Assembly: GCF_004331485.1 (NCBI RefSeq)
Contig: NZ_SJKD01000002.1
Span: 682,001-746,000 of the forward strand
DNA from: Kribbella capetownensis
Lineage (GTDB): Bacteria > Actinomycetota > Actinomycetes > Propionibacteriales > Kribbellaceae
Length of the DNA: 64,000 nt
Reading direction: 5' to 3'
Position numbers and translations under genes: made by a program. Every line of letters begins with the position of its first letter. Position 1 is the stretch's first letter. Below are positions 27,000 through 38,100 of the stretch, piece after piece. The notes under the pieces were generated by a model that had not been told where the DNA came from, did no database searches, and worked only from the letters and a program-made list of their open reading frames with translations.

Positions 27000-27452
27000 A
27001 TGGCCACAGGGCGAAGCGATGCTGTTCGGGAGCTGTGCGGGCTGGTCAGCGAGCTGGCCCAGCGCATCAGCGACCATGTCGGCACCTGCGCCTCCACGCT
27101 CGAGCTGACCGAGGCGCAGGCGGTCGCCCTCAGGGAGCTGACCGGGCCGATGACGTCGCGCGAGCTGGCGCGGCGCATGTCCTGCGAGCCGTCCAACGTC
27201 ACGTACGTCGTCGACCGGCTGGCCCGGCTCGGTCTGGTCGAACGTCAGCCCGACCCGCACGACCGGCGCGCCAAGCAACTCGTGCTCACCGAATGTGGCG
27301 CCAAGGTCCGCGACGACCTGCTGGCAACGCTCGTCGTCGACTCGCCCCTCGAGGGACTCAGCGCCGCCGAACAGCGCCAACTCCACGACCTCCTGCTCCG
27401 CGCCATCAAGGAGTCCCCGAACCCCAAGACCCGTACGCGGCCTCGGGGCTGA
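27000..27452 (+). CDS. MarR-family transcriptional regulator
   Basis: 150 residues with a winged helix-turn-helix: MTSRELARRMSCEPSNVTYV recognition region followed by the wing PDPHDRRAKQLVLTECG, the DxRxKxxxLT hallmark of MarR proteins. It probably controls the divergent SDR gene in response to a small ligand. The ATG at 27000 is preferred; a TTG at 26967 would extend it by 11 residues into the divergent promoter. No strong Shine-Dalgarno is visible. The stop codon lies within the first copy of the 73-bp repeat. Confidence 0.88.
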   Translation: MATGRSDAVRELCGLVSELAQRISDHVGTCASTLELTEAQAVALRELTGPMTSRELARRMSCEPSNVTYVVDRLARLGLVERQPDPHDRRAKQLVLTECGAKVRDDLLATLVVDSPLEGLSAAEQRQLHDLLLRAIKESPNPKTRTRPRG

Positions 27453-27523
27453 GGCGTCTCCGGTGATCGGACACTTCGCCGATGCGGCGTATCCGCAGGC
27501 AGCGAGGGTCGTTGTCCTGGGTG
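27451..27523 (+). repeat. 73-bp direct repeat, copy 1 (possible IS630-like transposase relic)
   Basis: Matches 28728-28800 at about 68 of 73 positions. In one forward frame both copies encode a HxADxAYPQAARVVV-like peptide, which resembles the YPEAxRIVLVxDN stretch before the DNLNTH motif of IS630-family transposases; that assignment is tentative. No inverted terminal repeats or intact transposase are seen. Confidence 0.55.
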
Positions 27524-27537
27524 GCACGCAGCCTTCG

Positions 27538-27687
27538 ATGACCGCGGGCCAGGAGCAGGCGATCGGCGCTGCCGAGTCTTACCTGGAGTTCACTGCGTTC
27601 AGCCTGATCCACCAGCTCGAGTCGAGCGCCGGCGAAGGCTTCACCCACGCGCAGGCTGTCTACGGAGTGACCAAAGCCGGCCTGTGA
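27538..27687 (+). pseudogene. Ltp-type lipoprotein domain fragment
   Basis: A ~49-residue open stretch (QEQAIGAAESYLEFTAFS... then GEGFTHAQAVYGVTKAGL) matches one repeat of the Ltp/host cell surface-exposed lipoprotein domain, known from phage superinfection-exclusion lipoproteins and Gram-positive surface proteins. About three residues expected after the FS are missing, and there is no lipoprotein signal or convincing start. It looks like a relict. It lies between repeat copy 1 and the degenerate tRNA half. Confidence 0.5.
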
Positions 27688-27752
27688 TCGAGAAGGGCCG
27701 GCAGACGGTGGACATCGAGTGGTGCCGGGCTTCCTGGCCTATGAAGCCGCAA

Positions 27753-27792
27753 TACAAGGAAGATTTCGGCGGCTCGATCCCACTTCGCCCAC
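27753..27792 (+). repeat. Degenerate tRNA-Val 3' half (distal attachment-site relic)
   Basis: 40 bp that match tRNA-Val positions 25819-25859 with about four substitutions and one gap, ending at the same CGCCCAC. With the tRNA copy it brackets ~1.9 kb holding the HxlR remnant, SDR, MarR and Ltp fragment, with no integrase left. Confidence 0.65.
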
Positions 27793-27889
27793 CTAAATCT
27801 TTAGGCTCCGTTATCTTACGGATTCCGCTCCAGACCAGTAACGTGCACAGGATCCCGAGGGGGGCTCGGGGACAACTGGAGGGGAATCC

Positions 27890-28666
27890 ATGTCTCAGCA
27901 CGCGCAGAACAGCCGTGTCCGGAAACTCGTGCAGAACCGCCATGTACGCCGTTACGCCGCGCCCGCGGTGCTCACGGCCGCATTGGTCGGGGTCGCCGTC
28001 ATTCCGTCGGCCACCGCCGCGTCGACCGTGCCGGCCAACAGCGTCGGCTCGGCCCAGATCATCAACGGCGGCGTCTGGGGTGGCGACATCCACGACAACA
28101 CGATCGCGGAGTCGAAACTCGGATGGGACCTGCGACAGAAGATCGCGAAGAACGGAACCAAGGGGGACAAGGGTGACCCCGGTGCGCCCGGCCCCAAGGG
28201 TGACACCGGTGCGAAGGGTGACCCGGGTGACCCGGCGACCGACGTACTCGGCAAGGAAGGTGTCTCGGACACCCTCGGCCCGAAGGTGATCGCGAACATC
28301 GGTGGCTCGTTCAAGACGCAGAAGACGAAGGTCGGCGAGATCACGCTGGCGCCGGGCAAGTGGCTGCTGAACGCGTCCGCGTTCTTCGCGCGCACGGAGG
28401 CCGGCGTCGCCGGCACCCGGCCGCAGCTGGCGCTGCGCGTGGGCGCTTCGGACACGGCGTTCGGAGACGACTTCGGCACGATCCTCGGCGCCGAGATCTC
28501 GCCGGCGAAGGACCGTGAGCTGACCGGCTCGACCGTGAAGGTCGTGAAGGTGTCCGAGGCGACGAAGGTCGAGGTCTTCGGGTTCGGCTACAACGACGAC
28601 GGCAGCTCCGCCGGTGGCGGTCAGATCACCGTGACTGCGGACGTCGTCGCGGTTCGCATCGGCTGA
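27890..28666 (+). CDS. Secreted collagen-like protein
   Basis: 258 residues. An N-terminal signal-like segment (RRYAAPAVLTAALVGVAVIP, then SATAA cleavage region) is followed by ~50 residues rich in Asn/Gly, then nine collagen-type Gly-X-Y triplets (GTKGDKGDPGAPGPKGDTGA and on) at about residues 90-116, and a ~140-residue beta-rich C-terminal domain. Such proteins form short triple-helical trimers on the surface or outside the cell. The ATG follows GGAGGGGAATCC. The gene starts 97 bp beyond the att relic and is followed by a hairpin. Confidence 0.85.
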   Translation: MSQHAQNSRVRKLVQNRHVRRYAAPAVLTAALVGVAVIPSATAASTVPANSVGSAQIINGGVWGGDIHDNTIAESKLGWDLRQKIAKNGTKGDKGDPGAPGPKGDTGAKGDPGDPATDVLGKEGVSDTLGPKVIANIGGSFKTQKTKVGEITLAPGKWLLNASAFFARTEAGVAGTRPQLALRVGASDTAFGDDFGTILGAEISPAKDRELTGSTVKVVKVSEATKVEVFGFGYNDDGSSAGGGQITVTADVVAVRIG

Positions 28667-28697
28667 GGTTTTTCGCTCAGCGAACGTTCCACCAGGT

Positions 28698-28728
28698 CGT
28701 CCCCGGTCCGCTCGGCGGGCCGGGGACG
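28698..28728 (+). terminator. Hairpin after the collagen-like gene
   Basis: 9-bp stem (28698-28706 with 28720-28728) with an additional inner CCGC/GCGG pair, 32 bp after the stop codon. No T run follows. Confidence 0.55.
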
Positions 28729-28800
28729 AGGTGTCTCCGGTGATCGGACACTCTGCCGATCCGGCGTATCCGCAGGCAGCGAGGGTCGTTGTCCAGGGTG
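28728..28800 (+). repeat. 73-bp direct repeat, copy 2
   Basis: Second copy of the repeat at 27451-27523 (five mismatches). It begins at the end of the hairpin after the collagen-like gene and is followed by unrelated sequence. The pair brackets ~1.2 kb that includes the Ltp fragment, att relic and collagen-like gene. Confidence 0.55.
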
Positions 28801-29119
28801 CCGGCGGTCGGCGGGATTTCTTAACTCATCGATCGCCGGAACGGACTCCTCCAGGGCCGGTCTCGACTGGTAGGGTTCACGGCTGTCGGTCGGCGCGATG
28901 ACGCACCGGGGTGCCCGGTCACGGCTTCGTTCCGGCAGACGGAAAACGGGGCTTTCTGTCGGTGAGAGCGAGACGGGTCTGCCCTGAGCCCGGCTCCGTC
29001 CAGTTGGGGAGGCGCGTGTCCGTGGGTCGCCAACTGGACGGCACCACCGTTGTGTCCCGGCCTGCCCGCGCATTCGCTGAACCCCTCCCGACCCACCTCG
29101 TGCCGGTGGTGGGAGGCAC
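28801..29119 (+). promoter_or_regulatory. Leader region of the megaprotein gene
   Basis: About 320 bp with no gene. It contains a perfect 11-bp inverted repeat (28998-29008 with 29031-29041, 22-nt spacer) and ends in GGGAGGCAC before the GTG start. TTAACTC-type AT-rich sequence near 28820 could belong to a promoter; the start of transcription cannot be fixed by eye. Confidence 0.4.
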
Positions 29120-32100
29120 GTGGTGAGAAGCGGTGTGGACCGGCCGGCGATCAGCACCGGACCGGCCCTGATGATCCCGGCCGGATACCCCAGGGACCTG
29201 CCCAGCGCGCTGCTCCGCGCGGCCCGCGACTTCGGCGGCGCCGGCGTGGTCGAGATCGGCCCCGACGGCCGTGAGACCAAGCTCGACTTCCCGACCCTGC
29301 TCGAGTTGGCTGCCCGCATACTGGCCGGCCTGCGGGCGAACGGCGTACGCGCCGGAGATCCGGCGGTCGTGCACTGCACCGAGCCCGTCGGCTTCTTCGC
29401 GGCCTTCTGGGCCTGCACGCTGGGCGGCATCCGTCCGTTGCTGATGGCCCCGAGTCCTGAGGGCGACCGGTCCGAGGAGGGTCGCGAGCGGCTCCGCAAG
29501 CTGACCGACCTGCTCGGCTGGACCGTGCTGATCGGCCGCCCGTCCGACCTCCCGAACGACCTCGGCCTGCCGGTCCTCGACCCGGACGCCCTGGCCGGCC
29601 ATGAGCCGACGTCGGAGTTCCACCGCCCGGCCGCGGACGACGTCGCCGTACTGATGATGTCGTCCGGCACCAGCACCGGTGCGCCGAAGATCGTGCAGCT
29701 GACTCACCGCGGGCTGGTCGAGTTCGCCGCTGGTACGCCGGCCATGCTGCCGGTGCGGCCCGGTCAGACAACGCTGAACTGGCTGCCGCTGACGCAGAGC
29801 GGCGCGTTCCTGCTGTACCACCTGCTGCCCGTGTTCACCGGCTGCACCAACGTGCATGTGAACACCGACTGGGTGCTGGCTGACCCGCTGCGCTGGCTGG
29901 ACTTGATGGACCAGCACCGGGTCAACCATTCCTGGTCCCCGAACTTCGGCTACCGCCTCGCCACGCGGGCGATCGCGGGCGAGCCGGACCGGCACTGGGA
30001 CCTGTCCGCGCTGCGCAGTCTGGTCAGCGGTGGCGAGCAGATCACGGTGCCGGTGGTGTCGGAGTTCCTGCGGCTGACGAACCGGTTCGGCGTCGTACCG
30101 GAGACCTTCGTCGCGGCCTGGGGGATGACGGAGACGGTCACCGGGATCACGTTCGCGCGGCCTGGGCTGACGCCGAACGTGCACCGCGTCCGGATCCCGC
30201 CGACCGGCGTCATCGAGTGGGTCGACCAGCGGCCGGCCACCGGGAAGGTCGCGGTTGCTCGGCCGGGTAAGACGCGGGCCGAGGCACCCGGCGTGCTGAG
30301 CCTGGTGTCTGTCGGTGCTCCGGCGCCCGGTACGACGGTGCGGATCGTGGCGCCGAACGGTGCGGTGCTGCCGGAGGGCCGGATCGGTCAGCTGCAGGTC
30401 GCGTCGGCTCGGGTGACACCGGGGTACCTGGGCAATCTGGAGGCGGACCGGGCGGCGTTCCCGATTGGCAACTGGCCGGCGCGGAAGTGGCTGGCGACCG
30501 GGGACCAGGCGTTCATCACCGGCGGGCAGGTGGTCATCACCGGCCGGGACAGCGAACGCATCATCATGTCCGGGAAGCTCTACTACGCGCACGACATCGA
30601 GTCGGTCGCTGCGACGGTGGTCGGTGCCGAGCAGGGTCTGGTCGCGGCTTGTGGGATCGCGGACGGCGAGAGCGGGACCGACCGGCTGGTCGTGTTCTAC
30701 GCGCTCACGCCGGAGTCGATCCCGGGGATGGATCAGGCGATCCGGAGTCTCGTCCTGGCCCGGCTCGGGCTTCAGGCCGAGGTGATCGGCGTACCGCGCC
30801 GGGACTTCCCGACCACGCCCGGCGGCAAGATCCTCCGCCCGCTGCTCAAGCAACGCTGGATCGACGGCACGCTGGAAACCCCACCCCACCCGTACGTCGA
30901 ACCAGCCGGCGCCAACTCGTACTCCGGCCCCGCCGGCGAAGGCCCGCACGCAGGCGCCGCCGACACCCTCATCTCAGCCGAAGAAGACCCAGCCGAACGC
31001 ACCACCGAACTCCCGGTAGTCCGCCTCGCCTGGAAACGCACCCTCCAACAATCCATCCCCACCCCACCCCAACGCCCCACCCTCGGCACCCCCACCCCCT
31101 CCCAGCAGGCCACGCCCTCCGAGCCCACCGCAGCCGCCGCCCAGCCCGCTCCCCCCGCAACCGAGCCAACCGCCGCCGTCGAGCAACCCGCTCCCGTCGC
31201 AACCGAGCCAACCGCCGATGCCGCCCACTCTGAGCCCGCCCCAATCCCCGACACCGAACAAACCACCGAGCTCCAACGAATCCCCGACACCGACGAGCCG
31301 CCCCCGCCCGTCGGTGCCGAAGGTCAACGGCCCCCGGAGCCCGCCGCAGAATCCGAGTCGGCCGAGCCCGTCGAGAACGCATCTGCCGCGCCTGCGACCG
31401 CAGCACAGCCCCACCCGGAGCCCACTGCAGAGGCCGAGGTCAAGCAGCCCGCCGAGCAAGCGCCCAAGCAGCCCGCCGAAGCCCAGCCAGATCCCGCAGC
31501 ACACCTCGAGCCAACCGACCCAGCCGAAGCAGCAGCCGACAAGCCTGCGGCTGAAGCCCAGGCACAGCCGGAGGCCACCGCAGAGGTCGAGCCGGCTGAG
31601 CCCGCCGAGGAAGCATCTGAGCAGCCTGCCGAAGAGCAGCCCCAGTCCTCCGCGGACGCCGAGCCGACCCAGCTTTCCGAGGCAGCAGCCGAGGAACCCG
31701 CGGCCGAAGCACACCCCCAGCCGTCCGCGAAGGCCGACCGGACCGAGTCTGTGGCGGGGACGGCTGAGGAGTCTGCAGCCGAAGTGCGCACTGACCTGGC
31801 CGCGGAGACCGAGGCGATCGAGCCCGCCGCGGAAGCACCTGAGGAGCCTGCGGCCGAAGCACAACCCGAGCCGGAGTCCTCCGCGCAGGTCGAACCGACC
31901 GGGCCTGTCGAGGGAACGGCCGAGGAGCCTGCAGCCGAAGTCCAGCCGCAGCCGGAGTCCTCCGCCGAGGCCGAGTCGACCGAGTCGGTCGAGGCAGCAG
32001 CCGAGTCCGCGGGCTCCGAAGCGCCGCAGGAGTCCGCAGCATGGACTGAGTCGGCCGAGCATGCCGCGGAAGCACCTGAAGGGCCTGCTGCCGAAGCACA

Positions 32101-35100
32101 GGCTCGGGCTGAGCTCCCTGCCGCCCGGTTCATCGCGCAGTACACGATCACGCATGCCCCCGCCCTCGACGTACCAGCCGAAGCACCCGCCCCAGAACCG
32201 GTCGCCAAGGCAACCGACCACGAACAGCCCCAGCCCGCCACCGAGCAGCAACCCGAAGCCGAGGCAGCACCGACGGCCGCGGCTGGTCCCGTCGCCGGAG
32301 CCGCTGCCGAGGAACAGCAGCCCGAGGCCGAGCTGAAGCCCGCCGCCGAAACCGGGCCCGCCGCGGAGGTTGTCGACGAGCAGGCGCCTGAGGTTGGGCT
32401 GGAGGCAGCCGCCGAGTCCGAGGTCGGCGCCGATGAGCAGCTTGAGGTCGAGCCAGGCGCCGAAGCTGAGCCTGCCGCGGAGGCTGTTGCCGAAGAGCAG
32501 CAAGAGGCTGAGCCGACGCAAGCAGCTGAGGCTGAGTCGACTGAGACCGTCGACGAGTCGGCCGCCGATGCGACCTCCGAGGAGATCGCAGAGGCTGAGC
32601 AGCCTGAATCCACCGAGGAGCTATCCGCCGAAGCCGAGCCGATCGAGGAAGTAGCTGCCGAGGCTGCTCAGGACGAGCCTTCGGAGGCTGAGTCGGTCGA
32701 GGAGGTGGCGGGCGAGCCTGTCGAGGAGCACACGGTGGCTGCGTCGGCGGTGTCCGTCGCGGAGGCAACCGTCGAGGGTGTCTCCGGGGCAGAGCCGGTT
32801 GTAGAAGGAGCGACCGAGCAGGTCGCGGAGGCTGGGCAGGAGTCGGAGGCTGCGCCAGAGCTGGTCGCGTCCGCAGAGTCGGAACCCGAACACCCGACTG
32901 ACCAGGCTCAGGCAGCGCCCGCGCCGCAGGCCGAGTCCGCGCAGCGGGAGCGGGAGCGGGAGCGGGTTGTGGGGGCTGTGGCTGTGGTGGGGTTGGCTGG
33001 GCGGTTTCCGGGGGCGGAGACGCTGGAGCAGTTCTGGGACAACCTTGTGGGTGGGGTGGAGAGTCTTCGGCGGTTCACGAGTGAGGAAGTGAGCCAGGCG
33101 GGCGGGCATGTGGATGACGGGCTGGTGGCCGTCAGTGGCGTGCTTGATCATGTGGAGTCGTTCGACGCGAAGTTCTTCGGCCTCAGCGACCGTGAGGCCG
33201 AGTTGATGGACCCGGCGCAGCGGTTGTTCCTGGAGGTCTGCTACCAGGCGCTCGAGCACGGCGGGTACGCCGGTACCACCGGCCGCGTCGGCGTGTTCGC
33301 GGGCTCCGGCATGAACCTGTACACCCAGCAGCACCAGTCCCGCGACTCCCTCGCCACCCGCGTCGCCTATCGCCTCGGCCTCACCGGTCCGGCCATCGGC
33401 GTACAGTCCGCCTGGTCCTCGTCCTTGGTCGCGGTGCACCTGGCCTGCCAGGCGTTGCGCTCCGGCGACGCGGACCTCGCCCTCGCCGGTGCGGCCGCCG
33501 TACAGGTGCCGCAGGCAACGGGCTACCACCCGGCACCGGAGTCGATCCTGTCGCCGCGCGGCCAGGTCCGTGCGTTCGACGCGGCCGCAGACGGCACGGT
33601 CGGTGGGAACGGCGTTGCGGCCGTACTGCTGAAGCGGCTCGACCAGGCCGTCGCCGACGGAGACACCGTGTACGCCGTGATCCGCGGCACCGCGGTCAGC
33701 AACGAAGACGCTTCCGAGGGCAACCAGGTCGACCTGATCGAGCGTGCGCTGGAGCGGTCCGGGTTCGCGGCGGACTCACTCAGCTACATCGAGGCGAACG
33801 CGATCGGCAGCGCCGCAGCGGACTCCGCCGAGGTGGAGTCGCTGACGACCGCACTGCGCCGGCACACCGACAAGGTCGGCTTCTGCACGATCGGCTCGGT
33901 GAAGCCGAACATCGGCCACCTCGACAGCGCCGCGGGCATGGCCGGCCTGATCAAGACCATCCTGATGCTGCAGCACCGGATGCTGGTGCCGACGATCAAC
34001 TACACCGAGCCGAACGCGGAGCTCGCGCTGGAAGGCAGCCCGTTCGTGATCGGCACCGAGGCGCGTGACTGGGAGGCCGGTACGACGCTGCGCGCGGGCG
34101 TCAGCGCACTCGACGCCGGCGGTACCAACGCGCAGGTCATCCTGGAGGAGTCGCCGCGGCAGATCCGTCGCGGCGACGACGGACCGGTCGTGCTGCCTCT
34201 CTCTGCGCCCGACCCGGACGCTCTGGCGGATCTGGTCGAGTTGTTCCGCACCGATCTCGGCCACGGCACCGGACACCGCCTGATCGACCTCGCTGGTACG
34301 GCGGCCCTCGGCCGACCGCCACACCGGCACCGCATCGCGGTAGCGGGCGCGTCCGAGGCCGAGCTGGTCGACGCACTCGGCTCAGCTCAGGCGACCGAAG
34401 TCCCACGCGGCGGACCGGGTCCACTGGGCTACGCGTTCACCGGTCAGGGCGCTGCGCGACGCGGAATGGCTGCTGCACTTGCCACTCGCTTCCCGGTGTT
34501 CCGCTCGGTGCTGGACGAGTGCGACCGCGTGTACGCCGAGGAGACCGGTGGCAGCCTGCTGGAGCTGTTACTGACACCTGCCGGTGCGTCCGAAGGTGTC
34601 TGGCCGACTGAGACCGCGCAGCCCGCGCTGTTCGCGTTCGAGGTGGCGCTTGCGCGGCTCTGGCAGTCGTTCGGTGTGCAGCCCGCGCTGGTGGTCGGTC
34701 ACAGCGTGGGGGAGTACGCCGCTCTGTGCGTGGCCGGTGCCCTCTCGCTGGCGGACGGCGTACGGCTGACCGCCAAGCGCGGCGAGCTCATGCAGCGTGG
34801 CACCGTGCCCGGCGCGATGGTTGCTGTCCGTGCGGACGCGGACCGGGTTCGCGAGCTGACGCAGACGCCTGGCGTGGAGATTGCCGCAGGCAACGGTCCG
34901 CAGTCGTTCGTGCTGACCGGTTCCGAGGTGATCGTCGGGCAGCTCGCGGAGCAGCTGGACCGGCTGGAGGTTGCGTATCAGCGGCTGGACGTGGATCGGG
35001 CGTTCCACAGTTCGCTGGTGGATCCGATCCTGAAGGACTTCGCCGCGATCGTCCGGGAGATCACGCTGAAGCCGTTGCGGACGCCGATGGTGTCGAGCTG

Positions 35101-38100
35101 GTCCGGCGATCTGCTCGAGTCCGGGACGGTGCTGGACGGCGACTACCTGGTCGGGCAGTTGCGGCAGCCGGTGCTGTTCGGTGACGCGGTCGAGGCGGTC
35201 ACGGCCGCCGGTTGCCGTCGCTTCCTGGAGCTCGGGCCGGACGCCGTACTGAGTCCGGCAGGGCGCCGGATCGCGCCGAACAGCACGTGGATCCCCGCGC
35301 AACGGCTGGGTCAGGATCCCGTCCTCGCGACGATGAACGGGCTGGCCGAGTTGTACGAGCAGGGCACCGAGATCGCGTGGTCGAAGGTGTACTCCGACGG
35401 CGGTCGCGTGCCGTTGCCGACGTACCCGTTCCGGCGGGTGCATCACCCGGTCGACACCTCTGCGACCGGGCTCGCTGGTGATGGTGCCGGGCGGGTGGCG
35501 CGGGTGCAGCCGAGTCCGTTCGAGCGCGCGGCGCGGGCGCAGGCGGTCGTGTTCGAGCCGTCGAGTGCGGCGGTGAAGCGGATCCCGCTGGATCCGCCGT
35601 CCGAACCGGAGGTTGCTGAGAGCAACGAGCCGGTGGAGGAGCAGTCGCCGTTCGCGTTGCCGGCGGAGACACATCAGATCGACGCGGACTATCTGGCGCA
35701 GGCCGGGGTGTTGTCCGGCGACGAGATGTCGGCCGAGCGGTACCGCGACTCGCTGGATCTGATCCTGGATCTGACTTGTGAGGCGCTGAACCTCGATCCG
35801 TACGACCTGACCGTCGACCACACGTTCGCCGAGCTCGGCGCCAGGCCGGACTCGATGGCGCCGGTCATCACCGAGATCAACTCCCGCTTCGAGGTGACGC
35901 TCACCTCCGAGGATCTGTTCAGCGCCTACACCACTCCGCACAAGCTCGCCACAGCCGTCGCCACGCAGGCCCCGGAAGCCCCGGAAGCCCTGGAAGCCCC
36001 GGAGGCGGAGCAGGCGGCCGTTGCAGTCCCGCCGGAGACCGCCGCCGAAGCACCCGAACCGGTGGAAGGTGCGGCCGAGGAGGCGCGCGCCGAGAAGACC
36101 GAGAACGCCGCGGCGAAGGCTCCGACCGAGGAAACCGAGCTCCAGCCTCCCGCCGAGAAGGCCGAGGTCGAGCCTGCGGCCGAGGACGCTGAGGTCGAGG
36201 CTCCTGCTGAAGAGCTTCAGGAGATGGCAGCCGCGCCGGTTCGGGATGCTCGGACTGCTCTGGCTGATCTGGGCTCCGGGTTGGCGGAGTTGGCGGCGAA
36301 GGTCGACGAGGCCGCAGCGGCGACCAGCGAGGCCGAGTTGCCAGGCAACGGCATGGCCGTGCTCATGTCGCAGCAACTCCGCGTGGCGGGCCAGCTGGTG
36401 GACGGCGTCACCAAGCTGATGCGCGAACAGCTCGCCCTCCTCGAAGCCGCAACCTCAGAAGACCCAACCACCTCCGAACACCTCGGCGACCCCGACCCAT
36501 CAACGCCTCAAGAGCCGAACGGCGCGCAGGACGCAGCGGGCAAGGCTGAAGCCATCGACGATGTGCAGCCTGATGCACCCGCGGCGGACCCAGAGGACGA
36601 AACAGAGCTAACAGCCGAAGCGCAGACCGAGCCTCGCAAGGGCGAGGACGTTGAGCGGTTGCGGCGGGACCTGGGCTACTGGGAGATGGCGCTGGCCGGG
36701 GCAGAGCCGCTCGTGCTGGTTGCGGACGGCGTCCGCCCGGCTGCCTCGGGCGCTGTCGGGTCCGTGAAGAAGGAGTTCGAGGAGGAGCTCGGCGACGCGG
36801 TGTTCGTGTTCAGCCGGGGCCGGAAGGTCTCCCCGCTGATGACCATGCTGGCGGCCGTCGGCACCGTGCTCGGGCGATTCGCCGCGCAGGACGACGTGAC
36901 GATCGGGACCGCGTTGATCCGGCCGCAGGGCGACACCTCGACGGCGGCCCGGCGCGCTCTCCCGATCCGGATCGACCTGTCCGGCGAACCCGACCTCGGC
37001 GAGATCGCGCACCGGGTGCGCGACGTGACGGCCGGCGCGTTCGACCACGCCGGCACCGACCTCGCCGTGCTCGAGCGTGACCCACTCTTCCAGGTTCTCG
37101 TCGAGTTCGAGGACGGCGACGACGAGCTGCCCGAACCGCTCGACCTCCGCCTCCGGCTGACCCACCACGGCGCCGGCATCACGTGTACGGCGGACTACCG
37201 CTCCGGACTGTTCGAGCAGCGCACCATCGACCGCCTCGTCGCGTACCTCGAAGCGGTCCTGCGTCGCGCCACCGCCCAGCCGAACTTGCGCCTCCCCGAC
37301 CTGATGTTCCCGATCGAGTCCGACCTCGAGGCCCTCCGCGAGCTCGAAGGCGACACCGCGCCAGCCGGCCCGATCGGTCGAGTACGTCGGGATGCCGTCG
37401 TCGCCGGCGAGCTCAGCGGACTGCACACGCTCTTCGAGCAGCAGGTCGCCCGCACTCCGGACGCGATCGCGCTGATCCAGGATCAGCGCGAGCTGACGTA
37501 CGGTGAACTCGATCGCCGGGCCAACGCACTCGCGTGGCGGCTCGTCGACCTCGGCGTGAAGCCCGGACAACTGGTCGCCGTACGTGTTGCCCGAGGCACC
37601 GAACTGGTCGTCGCGGTGCTCGCCGTGCTGAAGTCCGGCGCGGCGTACCTGCCGCTGGATCCCGGCGTACCCGAGTCGCGCTGGGCGTTCATGGTCGCGG
37701 ACTCCTCCGCGGTCGCGCTGGTCGGTGACGACGCGGCCCTGGCCGATCGGCTCGGACTGCGGTTGGTTCCGGTGGCAACGTCGGACGGCGATGCGCGAGC
37801 GCGGCAGGCGCCGCCGGTGCGGGCCGCCGCCGATGATGTTGCCTACTGCATCTACACGTCCGGCTCGACCGGGAACCCGAAGGGCGTCGTCGTCCCGCAC
37901 CGCGGCCCGGTCAACCTGATCCGGCATTATCTGCGGACCCGGAGTTCGCTGCGGACGCTGCAGTGGACCTCGTTCGGTTTCGACGTTCACGTGCAGGAGA
38001 TGTTCACCGCGCTGGCCTCCGGCTCGGCGCTGGTGCTGATCGGCGAGGACGACCGGTACGACCCGGACGCGGTGATCGCGGCGCTGCGGGACCACGACGT

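Noticed and set aside
28919..30949. 676-codon minus-strand frame covering the megaprotein start
   Set aside because: Antisense shadow of the acyl ligase domain, with Arg/Asp/His-rich composition and no domain.
30974..32613. Minus-strand Leu/Gly/Ala/Ser-rich frames within the linker region
   Set aside because: They are the complement of the repetitive Ala/Glu/Pro linker. Their 'repeat protein' look comes from the same repeats and they have no signal peptide or ribosome binding site.
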